Source: Bacilli bacterium (GTDB taxonomy: Bacteria > Bacillota_I > Bacilli_A > RFN20 > CAG-826). From it: a stretch of 64,000 nt of DNA. Below, piece after piece: positions 57,764 to 64,000 of the stretch (position 1 is its first letter; every line of letters starts with the position of its first letter). The stretch is taken from the NCBI GenBank assembly GCA_017470115.1, contig JAFUEZ010000003.1:62001-126000 (forward strand), read 5' to 3'. The position numbers and the translations under genes are program-made. The notes beneath the pieces are model-generated. The model made no database searches, was not told where the DNA came from, and worked only from the letters and a program-made list of their open reading frames with translations.

Positions 57764-59943
57764 TGAAAAAATTGAGATTTGGCTTATTAACAAAAATTAT
57801 AGCGTTATCCGGTGTGTTAACTCTTTTAACTGTCTCTAGCAGTTTAACTGTTAATGCTTTAATCTCTTATAACGATAAAAGAAATTCATACACTGACGCC
57901 TGTGGTATCATGACTGATAACTTAGAAGGCGTTTTTACTAAAGAAGAAGAAAATGAAGATGAATCAGCAAAATTCAGCTCTATTTTAAACATGCTAATTG
58001 ATAATTATCTTCCTATTAGAAACGATTATGACACATTGAGTGATGAGCAAGTAGATGTTTATCAAAAAGATTTAAGATTATCTGAATTTGGTCCTTTATC
58101 AAATGAAGGACAGATGGGCCTCTCTCAAGATAAGGCAATTAGAAGAGGCTTATTTACTGAGCTTTTTGCAAACATGCAATCAGTTACATTTATAAATGAA
58201 GTTCCATTTTCATCTTTCTTTTTATACGATTCTAATCCAAATAATCCTGATGAACGCGCTGTAATCAATGTTATGAGCTTTGATTATGAAAAAAATGCTC
58301 ATGATGAATTAGTTTCTCAAACAACATTAGTTGAAAATAATATGATGACGTTTGGATATCGAAACGTTATGCCTAGTGAAGATGAAGTTGACTTTTTTGA
58401 TAGTGATTTAGATGCAAAAAAATTCATTATTGATAATACAGTTTATTCATATAACCGCATTTCAATTACGCTTTCAAATACTGAATTTAAATGTTTTGTT
58501 CGTGGACAATATCCTTTTGATAAAGTTAATAAAGAATTCGCTAATCAATTATTAACTCAATTTTTAGTTACTATTGGATCAGCAGTTTTTCTTGTCATTA
58601 TCTATGGTTTATTTGCCAAATTATTCTTAATTAAAAATGTTCATAAATTAACTGATTCAACAAATAAGTTTGTTGGAATGATGAAAAGTGATGATGCTTT
58701 AGAAGTTGTTGATAGCGGAATTAATTCAACTGATGAAATCAAAGAATTATCTGATGCGTTCACTGTTATGCAAGGCCAAATCATTACCTATGTTGATAAC
58801 ATCAAAAAAGCAAGAGACTTCGAAGAAGCTGTTAACGCTGAAGTTAGTATCGCTAGTAAAATTCAACTTGAATCTTTACCTGCAAATACATATTTTGATC
58901 GTGATTTAGAATTACGTGCCTTTATTAAACCTGCAAAAGGAGTAGGTGGAGATTTTTATGATTATTTCTATATTGATGAAGATCACCTTGCTTTTGTTGT
59001 AGCAGATGTTAGTGGAAAAGGCATTCCAGCAAGTTTATTTATGATGCGTTCAAAAGAATCAATTAGAAGTGCATCAATGAACGAAAAAGATTTATCAACT
59101 GTCTTCTTTAAAGTAAATAATAGTTTATGTGTTAATAATGCAGAAGGTTTCTTTGTTACCGCATTTCTTGGTGTACTCAACTTAAAAACTCATGAATTTA
59201 ATTACATTAATGCAGGACACGAAAGACCACTTATTAAGCATAATGGTGAATGTAGTCGTCTAAAAGTTGAATCCAATTTTGTTTTAGGTTTAGAAGAAGA
59301 TTTTGTTTATAAGCAAGAAAGTATAGAGCTTGAAGAAGGTGATACATTACTACTCCATACAGATGGATTAAATGAAGCTATAAATAAGAGCGAAGAAGAA
59401 TTTGGTTATGAAAGAATAAGAAATTCTTTAATGAAAGATGACGAACCAAAACTTAATATAGATACCGTAATTAAAGATTTAGAAGAATTTGAAGGTGAAG
59501 TAGAACAATTTGATGATATTACAATCCTTGCTTTCAAGATTAGAAAAGATGTTTCAACGTTCTTCTATAAGAATCCAAAATATGAAGATATCCCTGATTT
59601 AACAGCAAAAATCGAAGAATGTTTAGAAGGAAGTGAAATTGCTACATTAAGTAAAATTGGAGTAGTAATTGATGAAGTAATGAATAACATCATTTCTTAT
59701 GGAAAAACTAAAACAAATAAAACTTTGATGGTAACTGTAGAAAAAAGAGGTAATGAAATTGTTTTAGTATTTATCGATAATAGTCATCCATTTAATCCTT
59801 TACTTAAACCAAAACATACAATTCCTGAAAACATGGAAAAAGGAATTGTTGGAGGAGTTGGCATATCAATTGTTACAAGCATTTCTAAAGATGCTGAATA
59901 CGCTTATTCAAATAATAAAAATATATTGATTATTAAGTTTTAA
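57763..59943 (+). CDS. Membrane SpoIIE-type PP2C phosphatase fused to an RsbW-like domain
   Basis: 726 residues. A transmembrane helix (about 8-30), an external sensor of roughly 230 residues, a second helix (about 265-290) and a HAMP-like linker (about 290-350) lead to a PP2C phosphatase (about 375-600) with metal-binding aspartates in GGDFYDYF, ADVSGKGIPASLF, HTDGLNEA and FDDITIL. A second GHKL kinase-type ATPase ends the protein (about 605-726; IDEVMNNIISYG, FIDNSHPFNP, GGVGISIV). It should control the phosphorylation state of the STAS protein in response to an external signal. It is the last gene of the NRPS operon. Confidence 0.9.
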   Translation: MKKLRFGLLTKIIALSGVLTLLTVSSSLTVNALISYNDKRNSYTDACGIMTDNLEGVFTKEEENEDESAKFSSILNMLIDNYLPIRNDYDTLSDEQVDVYQKDLRLSEFGPLSNEGQMGLSQDKAIRRGLFTELFANMQSVTFINEVPFSSFFLYDSNPNNPDERAVINVMSFDYEKNAHDELVSQTTLVENNMMTFGYRNVMPSEDEVDFFDSDLDAKKFIIDNTVYSYNRISITLSNTEFKCFVRGQYPFDKVNKEFANQLLTQFLVTIGSAVFLVIIYGLFAKLFLIKNVHKLTDSTNKFVGMMKSDDALEVVDSGINSTDEIKELSDAFTVMQGQIITYVDNIKKARDFEEAVNAEVSIASKIQLESLPANTYFDRDLELRAFIKPAKGVGGDFYDYFYIDEDHLAFVVADVSGKGIPASLFMMRSKESIRSASMNEKDLSTVFFKVNNSLCVNNAEGFFVTAFLGVLNLKTHEFNYINAGHERPLIKHNGECSRLKVESNFVLGLEEDFVYKQESIELEEGDTLLLHTDGLNEAINKSEEEFGYERIRNSLMKDDEPKLNIDTVIKDLEEFEGEVEQFDDITILAFKIRKDVSTFFYKNPKYEDIPDLTAKIEECLEGSEIATLSKIGVVIDEVMNNIISYGKTKTNKTLMVTVEKRGNEIVLVFIDNSHPFNPLLKPKHTIPENMEKGIVGGVGISIVTSISKDAEYAYSNNKNILIIKF

Positions 59944-59952
59944 AAACTTAAA

Positions 59953-59982
59953 AATCCCTCTTTCTTATTAAGTAGAGGGATT
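59953..59982. terminator. Bidirectional terminator between the phosphatase and ispD genes
   Basis: AATCCCTCT and AGAGGGATT form a perfect nine-pair stem, A/T-rich on both sides, between convergent genes. Confidence 0.85.
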
Positions 59983-59983
59983 A

Positions 59984-60679
59984 TTATTCGCCTTTTAATA
60001 TTGCCTCAGCAATTTTTATATCTTCTTTAGCTGTTATTTTGATGTTGTCATTACTTCCTTCAACAAGGAAAATTTCTTTTTGAGCAATTTGAGCAAGTTG
60101 AGCATCATCAGTTGAGTCAATTATATTATTTTGATATGCATTTTTATGTAATTCAAAAATTGTTTTAAATCTAAATGATTGAGGAGTTTGGGCAAAATAA
60201 AGTTGATCTCGATTCATTATAGAATCAATCTTTGCTCCATCTTTACTGAAATAAGTAGTGTTAGGATTTTTAATAACTGTACATACACATTCATGGTTTT
60301 TAAGCGCATTGCAGTTTCTATCAATTATTGCATCTTTAACAAGTGGACGAGCTCCATCATGAATTAATACATAATCTTCTTCAGATGCCTCTTTTTTAGC
60401 GATACATTTTAAACCATTAAAAACTGATAATTGTCGAGTAGAAGCACCTAAAACGACATCGCTGACCTTATTTAGATTAAATGATTTAACATAATCATTT
60501 ACTAGAGCCATATATGGGGCAGAAGTTACGACAATTATTCGATCAATATTTTTATTATTTTGGAAAGCTTTGATTGTTCTAACTAAGATTGGTTCATTAG
60601 CGCAAGATAAAAATTGTTTAGGAATGTCTCCTCCAACTCTAACACCTTTTCCTGCAGCAACAATCAATGCGTAAATCAT
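59984..60679 (-). CDS. ispD: 2-C-methyl-D-erythritol 4-phosphate cytidylyltransferase
   Basis: Third enzyme of the non-mevalonate isoprenoid route. The ATG of MIYALIVAAGKG is taken as start; a TTG eight codons upstream is the alternative. 231 residues. The CTP-binding loop is IVAAGKGVRVGGDIPKQFL, and LIHDGARPLV and AQTPQSFRF are conserved IspD blocks. The related ribitol-5-phosphate enzyme TarI is possible, but no teichoic acid genes are nearby and HDGARP favours IspD. It is the only housekeeping gene between the NRPS operon and the transport and GH3 genes. TGGTAGAAT upstream is an extended -10. Confidence 0.85.
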   Translation of the reverse strand: MIYALIVAAGKGVRVGGDIPKQFLSCANEPILVRTIKAFQNNKNIDRIIVVTSAPYMALVNDYVKSFNLNKVSDVVLGASTRQLSVFNGLKCIAKKEASEEDYVLIHDGARPLVKDAIIDRNCNALKNHECVCTVIKNPNTTYFSKDGAKIDSIMNRDQLYFAQTPQSFRFKTIFELHKNAYQNNIIDSTDDAQLAQIAQKEIFLVEGSNDNIKITAKEDIKIAEAILKGE

Positions 60680-60768
60680 ATTTTTCTTTTGTAATTCTAC
60701 CAAATATTTAAATATATTTAAAATTATGTTTACTAAAATAAAAAAAGATAGATAATTTATAAATAGTT

Positions 60769-61407
60769 ATGAGATATTTAAAAACATTAGTAGCAGGAAT
60801 TTGCGCAGGTTTATTTATTGCTCTTGGAGGAGTAGCTTTTGTTGTTTGCTCAGCAAATAATTTATCTTGGCTTGGAGCAATATTATTTTCTTGTGGATTA
60901 ATGTCTGTATGTGCTTTTCAAGCAAAACTATATACAGGAAAAATAGGCTTTGCATTTCATTCATCAAAAGAAGAGCTTCTTGATCTACCTATAATGTTTA
61001 TTGGCAACGTTATTGGAGCAGTAGTAGTTGGTTATTTATTATTTTTTGCTTTACCAGAAAATTTCATAACTGCTGCTCAAGCAATCGCAGAAAAAAGAAT
61101 GAATGAAGCATTTTATGTTCCTATAATCATGTCATTTTTCTGTGGAATACTAGTTTATTTAGCAGTGTATGGGTGGAAAGTAATTGAAAGTCTACCAGTA
61201 AAAGCAATTCTTTTAATATTATGTGTTACTGTTTTTGTTATTTGTGGCATGCAACACTGTATTGCTAATATGTTTTATTTCTCTTTAGCAAATATGTGGA
61301 ACTTGGAAACACTATTAAATATCCTCTATTGCGTTATTGGTAATTCAATTGGAGCAATAGCGATTGATTCAGCTATTAGATTCTTTAAAAGCGAAAATAA
61401 TAAGTAA
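60769..61407 (+). CDS. Formate/nitrite transporter (FNT) family channel
   Basis: A 212-residue, six-helix membrane channel of the FNT family, carrying formate, nitrite or related small anions; the family forms pentamers. Hallmarks are GICAGLFIALGGVAF in helix 1, KLYTGKIG in the omega-loop region, and MQHCIANMFYF, containing the central histidine. It is shorter than typical members (about 250-280). TATAAA ends five bases before the ATG, with no ribosome site, so it may be leaderless. A terminator follows. In a fermenting gut bacterium, formate efflux is the likely role (inference). Confidence 0.88.
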   Translation: MRYLKTLVAGICAGLFIALGGVAFVVCSANNLSWLGAILFSCGLMSVCAFQAKLYTGKIGFAFHSSKEELLDLPIMFIGNVIGAVVVGYLLFFALPENFITAAQAIAEKRMNEAFYVPIIMSFFCGILVYLAVYGWKVIESLPVKAILLILCVTVFVICGMQHCIANMFYFSLANMWNLETLLNILYCVIGNSIGAIAIDSAIRFFKSENNK

Positions 61408-61415
61408 GAAATTTC

Positions 61416-61444
61416 AACCGAGTTCATTAAGAATTCGGTTTTTT
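61416..61444 (+). terminator. Terminator after the FNT gene
   Basis: AACCGA and TCGGTT form the main stem, with additional GTT/AAT-side pairing in the loop, followed by TTTT. Confidence 0.78.
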
Positions 61445-61584
61445 ATATATAAAGATTAAATATAAATAAATGATAAGAATTGCAATGCAACGATTTGCAA
61501 ATAAATTTTTTATTTCCTTGCAAATATAGTTCGTAGTATCTAAAACAATCACAAATATTCACGCCTTATTAAATATATATTTAA

Positions 61585-61598
61585 TGTAAGCGCTTAAA
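61585..61598. promoter_or_regulatory. Candidate catabolite-repression (cre) site
   Basis: TGTAAGCGCTTAAA matches the CcpA consensus TGWNANCGNTNWCA at all but one defined position and has the palindromic AAGCGCTT centre. It lies about 320 bases before a glycoside hydrolase gene. Confidence 0.5.
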
Positions 61599-61747
61599 TA
61601 TAAGTCATTTTGCTCATTTGTGTTCATTTCTATTTATTTATTTTCTTATTTTTGATTATTTATTAAGTTGCTAAACTAAAAGCCTTAAAAAGATGTTTTT
61701 TGCAAATCATTTAAGTATTATAGGTTCAGTATGTATGGTTATAAAAG

Positions 61748-61799
61748 TTTCTAAGTAGCAATTTTTTAGTTCATAAAATTGTTTTTTGCTATTTAGAAA
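61748..61799 (+). promoter_or_regulatory. Leader hairpin upstream of the second GH3 gene
   Basis: TTTCTAAGTAGCAA pairs with TTGCTATTTAGAAA over 14 positions, with one G-U pair, around a 24-base AT-rich loop. Confidence 0.55.
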
Positions 61800-61913
61800 T
61801 AATTAGTGACCTTGCAACTAGGAACAAATGTTTCATTATTGGGTTTATAAGTAGTACTCATTTAGAAGATTATAAATAAGCTCAAATAATTAAACATTGT
61901 TTAGGAGGAAAAT

Positions 61914-64000
61914 ATGGGATTAAAAAAATTCAAAATGGTGCTTGGTGGCACCGCAACATTAATGGCATCTCTCCTTGCAACCTCAACAAGCGCATATTCA
62001 GTAGCAAAATCTGATCTTGCTATTGGGCGGATGGATGGATGGTTTGAAGTTAACCGTGATATTTGGGAAACAAGAACTGTCAAAGGTGTTAGAGAATTCA
62101 CAAAAGACTATGCTAGTTTGACTGAGTTTGCAGATGCATTGATTGCTCATTGTGAAAAGCAAGGTGAAGAAGGCTTTGCACTTTTACAAAATGAGAATAA
62201 TGCTCTTCCATTAGCAGCAGGTGCTAACGTTACACTTTTTGGTAATAACTGTTTCAATATGCCAAATGGTCATACCGGTGTTAATGCAAATAACGGCGAC
62301 AATTCTTACAAGAAATTTATCACTTTAGCAGAAGGCTTAGCAGCAACTAACAAAGTTACAATCAATGATACAGTTGTAGCAGGTGACTTCGGTGGAAGAA
62401 TGGCAAAAGCTCCTACCAACTTTGGCAGTTACACTATTCCTGAAAAATTTAGTGAAAAAGACACTTGGGTAATTCCTTCAAATTCAATTGGTATCGTCGC
62501 TGTTGGTCGTGGTGGTGGTGAAGGCGCTAATTATAAACCAGATTCAGCTTCAAATGCTGTTGATCCATTAGCTCTTTCTGATCAAGAAATTGCTATGATT
62601 GATTATGCAAGATCACATTGTGATAAAGTTGTTGTTTTAGTTGTTTCAGCTAACGCAATGGAACTTGGTCCAATTGTTAAAGGTGGAGATCACGAAGTTG
62701 ATGCAATTGGTTTCTGTGGTATTCCAAATGATTACCAATATGGTGGTATCGCAAAAGTCCTCGTTGGTTTAGCAGATGCTACTGGCGGATTAACTGATAC
62801 ATATCTTTACGACAACTCATTTAATCCTGCAACAGTTAATATGGGTCAACAACAATATCAAGATAGAGATTCAATCGCTTTAACACAAGCAGAAGATCCA
62901 TATCATAGAGCAACCCGTAACTACAATGGCAACAACTACATTGTTGAAGCAGAAGGAATTTACGTTGGTTATAAATATTATGAAACACGTTACTTTGATT
63001 CAGTAAATGATCCTACTGGAACAAACGCAACAGATCCAATCGGTTCAACTAAGGTTGCTCAAGCTTGGGATTATAAGAACGAAGTTGTCTTCCCATTCGG
63101 TAAAGGCTTAAGCTATGTTCCATATGAACAAGAAGTTTTAAGTGTTAATATGGATGTTTCCGAAAACGGAAAGACAACCGCAGTTGTTAAAGTCACAAAC
63201 AAAGGAACTAGAAAAGCTAAATTCAATACTCAACTTTATGTCTCTAAACCATATACAGCATATGATAAAGAGAATAAGATTGAAAAATCAGCAATTGACT
63301 TCCTCAATTCAGCAAAAGTTGAAGTTGAAGCTGGACAAAGTAAAGAAGTCGAAATTTCACTTCCAACAAGATATTTAGCAAGCTGGGATTCAAAAGGTGC
63401 TAAAACATATATTATGGATGCTGGTGATTATCTTTTCACAGCAGCTAATGGAGCACACGAAGCTGTTAATAACGTTTTAAAACAACTTGGAAAGACAACT
63501 GATGGTGGTGAAGGAACAGGTAAAGCTGTTACAGTTAACCTTGCTCAATTAGATAAGACATCATTTGCCCAATCAAATGGACACGTAGTTACAAACGTTG
63601 CTGATGATGCAGATATTAACTACTATCTCCCAGACAAAGTCACATATTTGACAAGAGCTGACTGGAGAACATATCCAAAGAATTATACAAACTTTGTTAA
63701 TGGTTCAGGAATTGAATCCGAACCAGCATTTAAGATTGGTGATTCAGCAAAGAAAGATGAATGGTTAAAGAATTTACGTAACTTACAATATATCGGTGCT
63801 TACTACGATGCAAATAATCGTGGTGAACCATGTAAAAATGTTGAAGGTATCCTTCCTGATAATGTTGGTGAAGGTGAAGGTAAAGAATTTTCCAATATGT
63901 GGGATTGGATTACATCATTCAAACTTAATAGCCCAGAAGCATTCAAAGATGTTAATAGTGAAATTTGGGAAACATATGCTCAAGCAATTAATATTAATGA
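61914..64000 (+). CDS. Secreted GH3 glycosidase, reversed domain order (3' partial)
   Basis: The frame is open to the window's right edge (695 codons seen). Signal peptide MGLKKFKMVLGGTATLMASLLATSTSAYS. The GH3 C-terminal-type domain comes first (GFALLQNENNALPLAAGANVTLFG, NEVVFPFGKGLSYVPYE), then an Fn3-like domain (KTTAVVKVTNKGTRKAKFNTQLYVSKPY, YIMDAGDYLFTAANGAHEAVNN). The catalytic barrel must lie beyond the window. It is a paralogue of the enzyme at 17854, sharing KVTYLTRADW with KVTYLSRSDW. Ribosome site AGGAGG. Substrate unknown, probably a beta-glucoside or beta-xyloside. Confidence 0.92.
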   Translation, partial: MGLKKFKMVLGGTATLMASLLATSTSAYSVAKSDLAIGRMDGWFEVNRDIWETRTVKGVREFTKDYASLTEFADALIAHCEKQGEEGFALLQNENNALPLAAGANVTLFGNNCFNMPNGHTGVNANNGDNSYKKFITLAEGLAATNKVTINDTVVAGDFGGRMAKAPTNFGSYTIPEKFSEKDTWVIPSNSIGIVAVGRGGGEGANYKPDSASNAVDPLALSDQEIAMIDYARSHCDKVVVLVVSANAMELGPIVKGGDHEVDAIGFCGIPNDYQYGGIAKVLVGLADATGGLTDTYLYDNSFNPATVNMGQQQYQDRDSIALTQAEDPYHRATRNYNGNNYIVEAEGIYVGYKYYETRYFDSVNDPTGTNATDPIGSTKVAQAWDYKNEVVFPFGKGLSYVPYEQEVLSVNMDVSENGKTTAVVKVTNKGTRKAKFNTQLYVSKPYTAYDKENKIEKSAIDFLNSAKVEVEAGQSKEVEISLPTRYLASWDSKGAKTYIMDAGDYLFTAANGAHEAVNNVLKQLGKTTDGGEGTGKAVTVNLAQLDKTSFAQSNGHVVTNVADDADINYYLPDKVTYLTRADWRTYPKNYTNFVNGSGIESEPAFKIGDSAKKDEWLKNLRNLQYIGAYYDANNRGEPCKNVEGILPDNVGEGEGKEFSNMWDWITSFKLNSPEAFKDVNSEIWETYAQAININ

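Larger units (their letters stand above)
61445..61913 (+). other. Long regulatory region before the second GH3 gene
   Basis: About 470 bases without a gene. It contains the small palindrome TTGCAATGCAA at 61480, a candidate CcpA site at 61585, and a 14-pair hairpin at 61748-61799. AGGAGG is placed seven or eight bases before the ATG at 61914. No ORF or recognised riboswitch is seen. The length suggests a structured leader. Confidence 0.55.

Overview
The window reads as chromosome from an AT-rich, low-GC Gram-positive-type bacterium, most likely an uncultivated gut or rumen member of the Bacilli/Erysipelotrichia/Tenericutes area. The clues are very A/T-biased codons, AGGAGG-type ribosome sites, lipoprotein signal peptides, AddAB and PcrA, GHKL/LytTR signalling, and many secreted plant-glycan enzymes. 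TGA is used as a stop (tsaB, the small GH43 gene), so the genetic code is standard. Taxonomy is inference; no rRNA is present.

Layout. 1-4171: tRNA t6A and translation genes (tsaE-tsaB-rimI-tsaD, asnS, a small membrane protein). 4295-14686: DNA repair (pcrA, ligA, addB, addA). 14806-16808: a LytTR response regulator and GHKL kinase. 16935-21271: an SGNH lipoprotein, a membrane-anchored GH3 enzyme with reversed domain order, and a four-helix membrane protein. 21504-21579: tRNA-Ala(CGC). 21580-31949: an accessory island holding two DUF4143 ATPases, a frameshifted DUF4256 gene, RhuM, the 3' end of glmS fused to a foreign-looking pyrG, an acetyltransferase, a DUF4886 lipoprotein, an IS21-like end and six copies of a palindromic repeat. 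31950-47744: a glycan-use locus (AraC regulator, two GH43 lipoproteins, sugar ABC importer with its own ATPase, two Big2/LamG-like lipoproteins, GH36, cytoplasmic GH43, SASA esterase). 47839-59943: a five-gene operon of PPTase, two-module NRPS with terminal reductase, MATE exporter fused to an anti-sigma-type kinase domain, STAS protein and SpoIIE-type phosphatase fused to a second kinase domain. 59984-64000: ispD, an FNT channel, and the start of a second GH3 gene.

The most exciting system is the NRPS operon. The C-A-T-C-A-T-R protein should release a dipeptide, perhaps N-acylated, as an aldehyde. The PPTase arms the carrier domains, the MATE protein is the obvious exporter, and a complete partner-switching circuit (two RsbW-like domains, one STAS, one PP2C) is encoded with it, one kinase domain being covalently attached to the exporter.

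Two other themes stand out. Several genes have an extended -10 promoter whose predicted +1 falls on the A of the ATG, so leaderless mRNAs may be common here. In the island, single genes with their own terminators are separated by copies of a palindromic repeat, two of which carry an identical promoter up to and into the start codon; this gives a cassette-like layout without a recognisable recombinase in view.
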